Positions 18,020-25,493 of a stretch of 32,444 bases of DNA are shown piece after piece. The notes under the pieces are model-generated. The model was not told where the DNA came from. It saw nothing but the letters and a program-made list of their open reading frames with translations, and did not search any database. The translations under genes and the position numbers were made by a program. Numbering within the stretch: position 1 is the stretch's first letter; the number at the start of each line of letters is the position of its first letter. The stretch comes from DASRTE01 sp035316885. GTDB lineage: Bacteria; Actinomycetota; Actinomycetes; Jiangellales; Jiangellaceae. The stretch lies in contig DATHII010000022.1 of assembly GCA_035316885.1 (NCBI GenBank), positions 1-32,444 of the forward strand. The letters are read 5' to 3'.

Positions 18020-19456
18020 TCAGTAGCGGTAGTGGTCGCTCTTGTAGGGCCCGGCGACCGGTACGCCGAGGTACTCGGCCTGCTGCTGGCTCAGCTCGGT
18101 GAGGCGGATGCCGAGAGCCGGCAGGTGCAACCGCGCCACCTTCTCGTCCAACTCCTTGGACAACGTGTAGACGCCCACGGGGTAGTCGGCGGTCTTCGTG
18201 AACAGCTCGATCTGGGCCAGCACCTGGTTGGTGAACGAGTTCGACATGACGAACGACGGGTGCCCGGTGGCGTTGCCGAGATTGAGCAGCCGCCCCTCGG
18301 ACAGCACGATCACGCTGTGACCGTCGGGGAACGTCCACTCGTGTACCTGGGGCTTGACCTCGACCCGCTCGATACCCGGGAATCTCTCCAGGCCGACCAT
18401 GTCGATCTCGTCGTCGAAGTGGCCGATGTTGCCGACGATCGCCTGGTGCTTCATGCGGCTCATCTGATCGGCGGTGACGACGTCGCGGCACCCGGTCGCG
18501 GTGATGACGATGTCGGCACGGTCGATCACGGCATCCAGCGTCGTGACCTCGTAACCGTCCATGGCGGCCTGCAACGCGCAGATCGGGTCGATCTCGGTGA
18601 CGACGACCCGCGCGCCCTGGCCGCGCAGCGACTCCGCGCACCCCTTGCCGACATCGCCGTACCCGCAGACCACGGCGACCTTGCCGCCGATGAGCACGTC
18701 GGTGGCACGGTTGATGCCGTCGATCAGCGAGTGGCGGCAGCCGTACCTGTTGTCGAACTTCGACTTCGTCACGGAGTCGTTGACGTTGATCGCCGGGAAG
18801 AGCAGAGCACCGTCGCGCTGCATCTCGTAGAGCCGGTGGACGCCGGTGGTCGTCTCCTCGGTGACGCCCTTGACCTGCTCTGCCACCGCGGTCCACCGCC
18901 GCGAGTCCTCGGACAACGAACGGGTCAGCATGCCGAGGATGACCTTCCACTCGTCCGGATCGCCCGGCGATGCTGCGGGAACAGCACCGGCCTTCTCGTA
19001 CTCGACACCCTTGTGGACGAGCAGCGTCGCGTCACCGCCGTCGTCGAGCAGCATGTTCGGGCCGTCGCCGTCCGGCCAGAGCAGCGCCCGCTCGGTGCAC
19101 CACCAGTACTCTTCGAGCGTCTCGCCCTTCCAGGCGAAGACCGGCACCCCTTGCGGTTCGTCGGTGGTCCCGTCCGGGCCGAGCGCCACGGCCGCTGCCG
19201 CATGGTCCTGCGTCGAGAAGATGTTGCACGACGCCCACCGCACCTGCGCGCCCAGTGCGACGAGCGTCTCGATGAGCACGGCCGTCTGCACCGTCATGTG
19301 CAGCGAGCCCGTGATGCGTGCGCCGGCGAGGGGCTTGGCTTCGCCGTACTCGGCACGCATCGCCATCAGGCCGGGCATCTCGTGCTCGGCGAGTGAGATC
19401 TCCTTGCGGCCGAACGCCGCCAGCGACAGGTCCGCAACCTTGAAGTCCAACGACAT
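18020..19456 (-). CDS. ahcY: Adenosylhomocysteinase (S-adenosyl-L-homocysteine hydrolase)
   Basis: AhcY splits S-adenosylhomocysteine to adenosine and homocysteine, removing the product inhibitor of methyltransferases. The 478-residue protein shows SCNIFSTQDHAAAA (76-89), the substrate region NDSVTKSKFDNRYGCRHSL and the NAD-binding CGYGDVGKG motif near 264-272. GNIGHFDDEID and the conserved C-terminal KSDHYRY are also present. It is full length for the actinobacterial form. The ATG follows GGGAGG by 8 nt. The 5' leader is long and rich in inverted repeats (see 19457-19627). Confidence 0.98.
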   Translation of the reverse strand: MSLDFKVADLSLAAFGRKEISLAEHEMPGLMAMRAEYGEAKPLAGARITGSLHMTVQTAVLIETLVALGAQVRWASCNIFSTQDHAAAAVALGPDGTTDEPQGVPVFAWKGETLEEYWWCTERALLWPDGDGPNMLLDDGGDATLLVHKGVEYEKAGAVPAASPGDPDEWKVILGMLTRSLSEDSRRWTAVAEQVKGVTEETTTGVHRLYEMQRDGALLFPAINVNDSVTKSKFDNRYGCRHSLIDGINRATDVLIGGKVAVVCGYGDVGKGCAESLRGQGARVVVTEIDPICALQAAMDGYEVTTLDAVIDRADIVITATGCRDVVTADQMSRMKHQAIVGNIGHFDDEIDMVGLERFPGIERVEVKPQVHEWTFPDGHSVIVLSEGRLLNLGNATGHPSFVMSNSFTNQVLAQIELFTKTADYPVGVYTLSKELDEKVARLHLPALGIRLTELSQQQAEYLGVPVAGPYKSDHYRY

Positions 19457-19627
19457 CTCTCTTACCTCCCATGAGGGACGGACAGGGATCGGGATTGCCG
19501 GCCTGGTTCGGCGGCCGATCACGACGGGATCGGCCCTCCGGTGACCGGGGGCCGCCCATGACAACCCGAGCCCGGCACGGCCCGTCTGGGCCTGCGGCAT
19601 CACCTGCGCCGGTACCACCGGAGTCTA
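19457..19627 (-). promoter_or_regulatory. ahcY leader region with three inverted repeats and a -10-like box
   Basis: Three perfect inverted repeats lie upstream of ahcY. They are GGCCGATC/GATCGGCC (19513-19520 and 19528-19535), CTCCGGTG/CACCGGAG (19536-19543 and 19616-19623), and the hairpin GGCCC-GTCT-GGGCC (19579-19592). TAGACT on the minus strand (19627-19622) resembles a -10 box. It overlaps the outer arm at 19616-19623, so that arm could not be transcribed from it. No known riboswitch class was matched. The remaining bases up to the CDF stop at 19711 show nothing further. Confidence 0.35.
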
Positions 19628-19710
19628 CGACTGCGCGGTGGGTTCACCGGCGCCCGGTCCGCACGACGCCGTCGCAGCCGGGGTCGCGGGTACTCCACCG
19701 CGAGCCTTGG

Positions 19711-20691
19711 TCAGGTCGGCTCACCGGTCTGCGACGGTGGGGAAGCCCGATCGGGCGCCGGTGCACGATAGATGTCGGGCTCGAGGTAGATGCTCGTCGC
19801 CTCGGGAGCGACGGCGCGAACACGTCTCTCGGCGGCGTCGATCGCGTCGGCGATCTCGTCGCCGGTTTGGGTCGCGTCGACACCGATCTTGGCCGCGACC
19901 AGCAGGTCCTCCGGGCCGACGTACAGCGTCCGCAGGTGGATCACCCGGCTCGCGCCGTCGGCGCTCAGGGCAGCGGCGATGGCGTCCACCTTCTCCTCCG
20001 ACGCACCCTCGCCGACCAGCAGGCTGGACATCTCGGTCGCGAGGATGGCAGCGATGATCACCAGCAGGACGCCGATGCCAGCGGTGCCCGCGACGTCCCA
20101 GTACGGGTTGTCGGTCAGCAACGTCATCCCGACGCCGATCAGCGCCAGCCCCAGGCCGATCAGGGCGCCCAGGTCCTCCAGCAGGATGACCGGTAGCTCG
20201 GGCGCCTTTGCCCGCCGGACGAACTGGACCCACGACGTGCCGTGGCGGACCTTGTTCGACTCGATGATGGCGGTCCGGAGCGAGAAGCCCTCCATGAGGA
20301 TCGCGGCGATCAGCACGGCAATCGGCACCCACCACCACTGGCTCTCGAGCAGCTCGTTCGGGTGCCCGTCGCGGGTTTCCTCGTACTTGTGGAACGCCTC
20401 GTAGAGCGCGAACAGGCCACCGACCGAGAAGAGCACGATCGAGACGATGAACGCGTAGACGTAGCGGACCCTGCCGTAGCCGAAGGGATGCTCTGGCGTC
20501 GCCTCGCGGGTGGCCCTGCGTCCGCCCACCAGGAGCAGGACCTGGTTGCCGGCATCGGCGACCGAGTGGACCGCCTCGGCGAGCATGGACGAGGCCCCGG
20601 TCAGCAGCCAGGCGATGAACTTGGTGATCGCGATGCCCGTGTTGGCGAGCAGGGCCGCTATGACGGCCCTCGTTCCACCACTGGCGGCCAT
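19711..20691 (-). CDS. Cation diffusion facilitator family transporter
   Basis: A 326-residue CDF-family antiporter, which exports divalent metals such as Zn, Fe or Mn in exchange for protons. The first helices hold the metal-site pattern HSVAD (His42, Asp46). A HPFGYGR motif near 68-74 follows, then further helices around 80-100, 120-140 and 175-200, with LLEDLGALIGL in the fifth. The C-terminal cytoplasmic domain begins LLVGEGASEEKVDAI and includes RTLYVGPEDLLVAAKI. It belongs to the branch related to eukaryotic ZnT9-like proteins by eye, so the metal is uncertain. GGAAGG lies 9 nt before the ATG. It follows manA on the same strand after 35 nt. Confidence 0.92.
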   Translation of the reverse strand: MAASGGTRAVIAALLANTGIAITKFIAWLLTGASSMLAEAVHSVADAGNQVLLLVGGRRATREATPEHPFGYGRVRYVYAFIVSIVLFSVGGLFALYEAFHKYEETRDGHPNELLESQWWWVPIAVLIAAILMEGFSLRTAIIESNKVRHGTSWVQFVRRAKAPELPVILLEDLGALIGLGLALIGVGMTLLTDNPYWDVAGTAGIGVLLVIIAAILATEMSSLLVGEGASEEKVDAIAAALSADGASRVIHLRTLYVGPEDLLVAAKIGVDATQTGDEIADAIDAAERRVRAVAPEATSIYLEPDIYRAPAPDRASPPSQTGEPT

Positions 20692-20726
20692 GCCGCATTA
20701 CCTTCCGCTCGTCATCCAGGCGATGG

Positions 20727-21917
20727 TCATCTTGCCGCATCGTGGGCGTCGATGCCGGGCCCGACGACGAAGGCCGTTCCCGGCCCGGTGAGCGCGACTG
20801 CGGCGTCTGCGGCGGGTACGAACGCGGACGAGCCGCGGTCCAGGACGGTGGGCGTGTCGTCGGCAGTTAGCGTCGTGCGGCCGTCGGTCACGAGCACGAT
20901 CCGCGGCACGCCACCCGGGAGCGTCACTCGATCGGCCCCGAGCCTGAACCGGGTCAGTCGGAAGTCGGGCACGCCCGGAACCATGAACTCGTCTGCCGAC
21001 GATCCGGTGGCCGGAACGACTCGCAAGCCCGCAGCGGGCTCGTATCGGAGGATGCGCAGCAGCTCGACCCGGTCGACGTGCTTGGGGGTCAGCCCGGCCC
21101 GGACCGTGTTGTCCGAGCTCGCTTGCGCCTCCACCGCGAGTCCTTTCAGGTAGGTGTGCGCAGTCCCGGTCGGGACGGCGATGGCCTGGCCGGCATGAAG
21201 CTGCGTCGGCTCGAGCAGCAGCGCCACCAGCAGCCCTGGGTCGCCGGGATGCTGCTCTCCGATCCACGCCAGGGTCGCAAAGGGCTCGTCTGGTCGTTCG
21301 CGACAGGCCGCCGTCACAGCATCGGCCAGCCGGTGTTCGTCGTCGGGTGCCAGGTCGAGCAGCGTGCGGACCGCCCCCTTCAGCCCTTCCGGGCCATGAA
21401 GGGCTTCGGCCACGGCATCCAGGCCGGGCACGCCGAGCTCGCCGATCACACGCTGGACGTCCGCCGGCTCGCGGAATCCCAGCAGCGCCTCGAACTCGGA
21501 CAGGGCGACGACCAGTTCCGGCTTGTGGCACCGGTCCCGGTAGGTACGCCCGACAGCGTCGGCAGGCACGCCCGCGGCGTCCTCGGCGTCGTAACCGGAC
21601 CGAGCCTGTTCCGCGGTGGGATGCGCCTGGATCGACAGCGGCCGCTCGACAGCCAGGACCTTGAGCAGAAACGGCAGCCTGGGCCCGAACCGCTTGACGA
21701 CGCGCACGCCGAGCATCCCGGCGGGATCGCTCCTGATCAGCTCGTCCAGCGCCACCGGGCCGGCCGCGGTCAGGGCCGTCGACGGCGCGCTCGGGTGGGC
21801 GCCGAGCCACAACTCGGCCTGCGGCTCGCCGGTGGAAGCGATGCCCAGCAGGTCGGGGATCGCGGTCGGCGAACCCCAGGCATACGCGCGCACCGGGTTC
21901 TCCAGCAGGTGGGCCAC
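20727..21917 (-). CDS. manA: Mannose-6-phosphate isomerase, class I
   Basis: ManA interconverts fructose 6-phosphate and mannose 6-phosphate, feeding mannose into glycans and lipoglycans. The 396-residue protein has the zinc ligands of the type I family: Gln97 and His99 in SIQAHP, Glu134 in CHKPELVVAL and His254 in PTGTAHTYLKG. The N-terminus ENPVRAYAWGSPTAIP is characteristic. The GTG at 21917 puts this motif at the usual distance from the start. An ATG at 21944 would add nine residues. In mycobacteria manA directly follows the SIS gene and manB; here a four-gene block separates them. Confidence 0.95.
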   Translation of the reverse strand: MAHLLENPVRAYAWGSPTAIPDLLGIASTGEPQAELWLGAHPSAPSTALTAAGPVALDELIRSDPAGMLGVRVVKRFGPRLPFLLKVLAVERPLSIQAHPTAEQARSGYDAEDAAGVPADAVGRTYRDRCHKPELVVALSEFEALLGFREPADVQRVIGELGVPGLDAVAEALHGPEGLKGAVRTLLDLAPDDEHRLADAVTAACRERPDEPFATLAWIGEQHPGDPGLLVALLLEPTQLHAGQAIAVPTGTAHTYLKGLAVEAQASSDNTVRAGLTPKHVDRVELLRILRYEPAAGLRVVPATGSSADEFMVPGVPDFRLTRFRLGADRVTLPGGVPRIVLVTDGRTTLTADDTPTVLDRGSSAFVPAADAAVALTGPGTAFVVGPGIDAHDAAR

Positions 21918-21962
21918 GTCGCCCGAGCGTAGGTGCGTCCACATCCGGTCGTGGTGTCGGGA

Positions 21963-21998
21963 TTGACATGTGACCTTCTGGTCACATATTCTGCAGAC
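21963..21998 (+). promoter_or_regulatory. ArsR-gene promoter with an operator palindrome in its spacer
   Basis: TTGACA (21963-21968) and TATTCT (21987-21992) are separated by 18 bp and sit 6 nt before the GTG of the regulator gene, giving a leaderless message. The spacer is filled by a perfect 8-bp palindrome, ATGTGACC-TTCT-GGTCACAT (21968-21987). It reaches the last base of the -35 and the first base of the -10. ArsR-type repressors typically bind such sites, so autorepression is likely. Confidence 0.75.
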
Positions 21999-22319
21999 GT
22001 GATCGACGACGACCGGGTGTTCAAGGCGCTCGCCGACCCGACGCGCAGGTTCCTGCTCGACCGGCTCTTCGAGCGTGACGGCCGCACGCTCACCGAACTC
22101 GAGTCTGAGCTGGAGATGACGCGCTTCGGGGTCATGAAGCACCTGCGTGTGCTCGAGGACGCAGACCTCGTCGTCACCCGACGCTCGGGCCGGGAGAAGT
22201 TGCACTTCCTGAACCCGGTGCCGATCCGGCTGATCCACGACCGGTGGATCGACAAGTACACCGAGCGCCACGTGACAGCGCTCGCCGACCTGAAGACCGA
22301 GCTGGAGGAACCGACATGA
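21999..22319 (+). CDS. ArsR family winged-helix transcriptional regulator
   Basis: A 106-residue ArsR/SmtB-fold regulator. It begins VIDDDRVFKALADPTRRFLL, the standard first helices. The recognition region is LESELEMTRFGVMKHLRVLE, and the wing is VVTRRSGREKLHFLNP. There are no Cys residues, so it should not sense metals through thiols. It belongs to the group paired with SRPBCC (AHSA1) proteins. The GTG start is the predicted transcription start. The stop overlaps the next gene by 4 nt (ATGA). The promoter has a palindrome that is its probable operator. The divergent manA start is about 80 bp away and could also be affected. Confidence 0.92.
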   Translation: MIDDDRVFKALADPTRRFLLDRLFERDGRTLTELESELEMTRFGVMKHLRVLEDADLVVTRRSGREKLHFLNPVPIRLIHDRWIDKYTERHVTALADLKTELEEPT

Positions 22320-22804
22320 CCACGGAGACGACAACAGGCACGACCCAGGTGTACCGCGTGTACATCAAGGCGCCGGCCCAGGCGATCTGGGACGCCATCA
22401 CGAAGCCCGACTGGACGGAGAGGTACGGCTACGGCGGCCGCGTCGAGTTCGACCTGCGACCGGGCGGTGCGTTCCGCACGATCGCCAGCGCGGAGATGCA
22501 GGAAGCCGGAATGCCGGAGGTCGTCGTCGACGGCGAGGTCATCGAGGCCGACCCGCCGCGCAAGCTCGTCCAGACCTGGCGCGCCGGGTGGAACGAGGAC
22601 GGCTTCACCCGGCTGACCTACGAGATCAACGAGCGTGCTGACGGAGTCAGCTCGTTGACCGTGACCCACGAACTGGACGATGCCCCCGCGACGGCGGCCA
22701 TGGTCGGAGGCTTGGACGAGGACAAGGGCGCAGGCGGCGGCTGGGCCGAGGTGCTCAGCGACCTCAAGACGCTGCTCGAGACCGGCAAGCCGCTCGCGGG
22801 CTGA
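22316..22804 (+). CDS. SRPBCC (AHSA1-like) domain protein
   Basis: A 162-residue START/Bet v1-like protein. Conserved segments are YIKAPAQAIWDAITKPDWTE near the start, RPGGAFRT, DGEVIEADPPRKLVQTWR, and LTVTHELDD. A C-terminal helix follows in GGWAEVLSDLKTLLETGKPL. The fold makes a hydrophobic pocket, and the ligand is unknown. Pairing with an ArsR regulator and 4-nt overlap (preceded by GGAGG) is a very common two-gene unit. A hairpin terminator-like structure follows the stop. Confidence 0.92.
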   Translation: MTTETTTGTTQVYRVYIKAPAQAIWDAITKPDWTERYGYGGRVEFDLRPGGAFRTIASAEMQEAGMPEVVVDGEVIEADPPRKLVQTWRAGWNEDGFTRLTYEINERADGVSSLTVTHELDDAPATAAMVGGLDEDKGAGGGWAEVLSDLKTLLETGKPLAG

Positions 22805-22812
22805 GCCGAGAC

Positions 22813-22840
22813 GGCGGGCCCCGCACGAGCGGGGTCCGCC
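22813..22840 (+). terminator. Hairpin after the ArsR-SRPBCC pair
   Basis: GGCGGGCCCCGC and GCGGGGTCCGCC pair as a 12-bp stem with one G-T wobble and the loop ACGA. It starts 8 nt after the SRPBCC stop. No T-run follows, which is common for terminator-like hairpins in high-GC actinobacteria. Confidence 0.6.
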
Positions 22841-22889
22841 AGCGGCTCTCAAGGCGGGCAACCCCGACACCACGTGAGAGGACAAGGCA

Positions 22890-23573
22890 ATGACACAGAA
22901 CGTTGAAGCACCTCCTGCTGCGCAATCCGGCGCACCAGCGGCGAAGGACCCGAAGGGGACCAGGGCGTTGCTGGCCTGCGGTGTCGTCGCCGGCCCGCTG
23001 TTCATCGTCGTGGGCGTGCTCCAGATGCTCACCCGAGACGGGTTCGACCCCAGCCGCCACCCGCTCAGCCTGCTGAGCCTCGGCGACCTGGGGTGGATCC
23101 AGATCACCAACTTCGTGGTGGCTGGCCTGCTGTTCCTCGCGGCAGCCATCGGGATGCGGCGGGTCATGTACCCCGGCCGCGGCGGCACCTGGGGGCCGCG
23201 CCTGATCGGTGTCTACGGCGCCGGGCTGGTCATGGGCGGGGTCTTCGTCGCCGATGCCGCCCTCGGCTTCCCGCCAGGGTCACCGGAGGGCACCCCCGAC
23301 CAGCTCAGCTGGCACGGCACTCTGCACGCCATCGCACCGGCGCTGGCGTCCCTGTCATTGGTCGTGGCGTGCTTCGTGTTCGCCCGCCGGTTCGCGGTAC
23401 TCGGGCAACGGCGATGGGCGGCGTACTGCGCGGCGACCGGCGTGGCAGGCCTCGTACCCGACGCGTTTCTCAACCACGACTGGTTCTACGTCGTCCTGGG
23501 TGTCGCGGCGGCGCTGGGCCTGGTGTGGGCCTCGGTGATGGCGGCGCGGCTACTGACCGAGCTTCCGCAGTGA
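22890..23573 (+). CDS. DUF998 family membrane protein
   Basis: A 227-residue membrane protein with about six helices. The first is LLACGVVAGPLFIVVGVLQ, followed by the conserved loop TRDGFDPSRHPLSLLSLGDL, which is the DUF998 signature. Further helices include TNFVVAGLLFLAAAIGM and IAPALASLSLVVACFVFARR. The function is unknown. It follows the ArsR-SRPBCC pair, separated by a hairpin, so it may be transcribed on its own. Its TGA directly abuts the convergent methyltransferase stop, forming TGATCA. Confidence 0.88.
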   Translation: MTQNVEAPPAAQSGAPAAKDPKGTRALLACGVVAGPLFIVVGVLQMLTRDGFDPSRHPLSLLSLGDLGWIQITNFVVAGLLFLAAAIGMRRVMYPGRGGTWGPRLIGVYGAGLVMGGVFVADAALGFPPGSPEGTPDQLSWHGTLHAIAPALASLSLVVACFVFARRFAVLGQRRWAAYCAATGVAGLVPDAFLNHDWFYVVLGVAAALGLVWASVMAARLLTELPQ

Positions 23574-24224
23574 TCACCCGACCCGCAGCGCCGTCATCAC
23601 CCCGTCCCGGATGGGAACGATGCTTCCGACATACCGGTCGTCCTCGGCCACGAGCTGGTTGTGCTCGCGGATGGCGGCGGTCCAACCCGGCAGGCCTTCC
23701 CGGTCCGTACTGGTCGCCACGTGCCCGCTCCAGATCACGTTGTCGCAGATCCACAGGCCACCGACACGAATGCGCTCCCGCGCGGCACGCCAGCAGTCCG
23801 GATAGCCGAGCTTGTCGACGTCGCAGTAGACGATGTCGAACTCGCCGTCCTCCGCTGCGAACCCGGTGAGGGCGTCGCCCACCCGGTAGCGAACCCGGTC
23901 CCACACGCCGGCGGTGCTCAGGTAACCCTCGGCGAGATCCGCGTTCTGCGGGTCGCCGTCGGTACAGACGACCTCGCCTCCCGGCCCGACCGCGCGAGCG
24001 AACCAGTACGCCGAGTAGCCGTAGCCCGATCCGAGCTCCATCACCCGACGTGCGCCGATCGTCCGGGCGGCCAGCTCCACATATCGGCCTGTGGCACGAC
24101 CGATGATGGGAAAGCCATTCTCCTCGGCGCGGGCCTCCATCTCGACCAGGACGGGATCGCTGTGCTCCGTACCTGCCAGGTCGGTGAGATAGGCCTCCAC
24201 CGCGTCGTCCATCCATCGGCTCAT
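23574..24224 (-). CDS. O-methyltransferase (class I SAM-dependent, family 3 type)
   Basis: A 216-residue enzyme with the SAM-binding motif VMELGSGYGYSAYWFA (from residue 61), an acidic ribose ligand in VVCTDGD (85-91) and the motif VYCDVDKLGYPDCW. CDNVIWSGHV (from 160) follows. Asp135, Asp161 and Asn162 fit the metal ligands of catechol-type O-methyltransferases. The conserved Lys138 that normally contacts substrate is present. The acceptor is unknown. The ATG at 24224 is chosen over a TTG at 24230 because TAGGGT lies 6 nt upstream of it, implying a leaderless start. Confidence 0.9.
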   Translation of the reverse strand: MSRWMDDAVEAYLTDLAGTEHSDPVLVEMEARAEENGFPIIGRATGRYVELAARTIGARRVMELGSGYGYSAYWFARAVGPGGEVVCTDGDPQNADLAEGYLSTAGVWDRVRYRVGDALTGFAAEDGEFDIVYCDVDKLGYPDCWRAARERIRVGGLWICDNVIWSGHVATSTDREGLPGWTAAIREHNQLVAEDDRYVGSIVPIRDGVMTALRVG

Positions 24225-24236
24225 GCCCAAACCCTA
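24225..24236 (-). promoter_or_regulatory. -10-like TAGGGT for the O-methyltransferase gene
   Basis: TAGGGT on the minus strand (24236-24231) ends 6 nt before the ATG, so transcription would start at or next to the start codon. The same hexamer and spacing occur before manB. No clear -35 is visible. Confidence 0.45.
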
Positions 24237-24285
24237 TGGGGGCCGGTTCGGATGTCCGCGACGGACGAGGCCGCCGCGCAGGGTG

Positions 24286-25302
24286 TCAGGCCGCAGGACG
24301 GCCGAGGCCCAGCGCCACGTAGGCCGCGGCGAAGCGGCCGGTCGAGAGCAGGGCGGCAAAGCGGCCGACGTCGGGTCCCTCGGCGGCACGCACCTGGTGC
24401 ACCTTGACCGTGCTGCGCTCTGCCGCGCCGATGACCCGCTCCCGTTCGAGTCGGATGCCCGGCGAGTCGGCGCCGTCGTCGAGTATGAGCAGCGACGGCC
24501 GAGACACCGGCACCCCCTCCTCGAACGGGTCGGCGAACACGTCCACCTCGGGTGCACGTTCCAGCAGCGGCACCAGTTGGCCGTCCCCGCCGGCGATGGC
24601 CGGGCGCCCGCAGGCAGCGCGCAAAGCCTCGGCGACCCTGCGTGCCGCGCGCGCGGCCAGCACCGAACCGCCCCATACGAGGGGTACGTCGTCGGCGAGC
24701 GCGAGCGCGATCTCCTTGGCCGGGTTGCTGTCCACGGGGTTCGACGCGGCGCACCGCGTCGCTACATCGTCCAGTGCGGCTGCGACCGGCTCGGCCTCCA
24801 CCTCAGGCCCCAGCCCCAGCAGGTGCAGGGCCCGCAACACGGGGACGGCCAGTGCCGTCGCGTCGCCAGTCGCCGCCGGCAACAGCGTCGTGCTGCGGCT
24901 CGCCGCTGCCACAGCCACGGCGGACTGGGCCGACCCCGCGACGAGCAGTGCGCACCCGCGACGGACAGCCTCGGCCACCAGCATGAGGGCATCGGCGTCC
25001 GATCCGTCGACCGACATCATCACGACCAGGTCGAGCGGGCCGGCCCAGCCAGGAAGCCCGGGGTGCGGCCACGCGACGAAGGGCACCGGGCACACCGGCT
25101 CGAGGACCGCCCGGAACAGCCGCCCGTCCGCGCCGCCCGCGATCACCGCACGGGGCCGGTCCTCCTCGGTGATCCGCGACAGCGCCTCTGCCGCCGCAGC
25201 GTCGGCACGGCGCACCTCCGCACCCCAGCCCGCCAGCTCGCGCAGCACTGGGTCGATCGTCTCCAGGGCGACCGGGTCGTCGAGAGCCGCGTCGACGAAC
25301 AC
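24286..25302 (-). CDS. SIS-domain protein (PGI/PMI-like, TobH/Rv3256c type)
   Basis: A 338-residue protein with two sugar-isomerase (SIS)-like halves. Visible blocks are DRPRAVIAGGADGRLFRAVL, GPLDLVVMMSVDGSDADALM, PVDSNPAKEIALALADDVPL, and VWGGSVLAARAARRVAEALR. The C-terminal half matches the bifunctional phosphoglucose/phosphomannose isomerase C-terminal fold. It is always found with manB and manA in actinobacteria, but enzyme activity is not established. The GTG at 25302 lies 4 nt after the Trm112 stop and gives a length close to the mycobacterial homologue. A longer start at 25353 would overlap Trm112. Confidence 0.82.
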   Translation of the reverse strand: MFVDAALDDPVALETIDPVLRELAGWGAEVRRADAAAAEALSRITEEDRPRAVIAGGADGRLFRAVLEPVCPVPFVAWPHPGLPGWAGPLDLVVMMSVDGSDADALMLVAEAVRRGCALLVAGSAQSAVAVAAASRSTTLLPAATGDATALAVPVLRALHLLGLGPEVEAEPVAAALDDVATRCAASNPVDSNPAKEIALALADDVPLVWGGSVLAARAARRVAEALRAACGRPAIAGGDGQLVPLLERAPEVDVFADPFEEGVPVSRPSLLILDDGADSPGIRLERERVIGAAERSTVKVHQVRAAEGPDVGRFAALLSTGRFAAAYVALGLGRPAA

Positions 25303-25306
25303 CCGC

Positions 25307-25474
25307 TCAGCCCTGGCGTGCTTCGTCGACCAGCAGCACCGGGATGTCGTCACGAACCGGGTAAGCCAGCCGGCAACCGGTGCAGACGAGCTCGCCAGCG
25401 GTGTCGTCGACCCGCAGTTCGGCGTGACAGGCCGGGCAGGCCAGGATCTCCAGCAGCTCCGGATCGAGGTTCAT
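25307..25474 (-). CDS. Trm112 family zinc-ribbon protein
   Basis: A 55-residue protein, MNLDPELLEILACPACHAEL followed by CTGC and LAYPVRDDIPVLL. The four Cys of CPAC and CTGC form a zinc ribbon. Eukaryotic Trm112 activates several methyltransferases. The bacterial role is unclear, but the gene is consistently inside the manB-SIS run in actinobacteria. It starts 19 nt after the manB stop and ends 4 nt before the SIS gene start. Confidence 0.93.
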   Translation of the reverse strand: MNLDPELLEILACPACHAELRVDDTAGELVCTGCRLAYPVRDDIPVLLVDEARQG

Positions 25475-25493
25475 CGGGTCTCCGTTCGCGTGG

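Noticed and set aside
19457..19710. SAH riboswitch or small gene upstream of ahcY
   Set aside because: The required pairing for the SAH consensus is missing, and no short frame has a start with supporting signals.
21918..21944. ATG at 21944 as the manA start
   Set aside because: The GTG at 21917 places the conserved RAYAWGS motif at the distance seen in ManA proteins. The ATG adds nine residues without similarity.
24286..25353. Longer SIS-protein start at 25353
   Set aside because: It would overlap Trm112 by about 47 bases, and the extra residues do not resemble the family. GTG 25302 sits just after the Trm112 stop.
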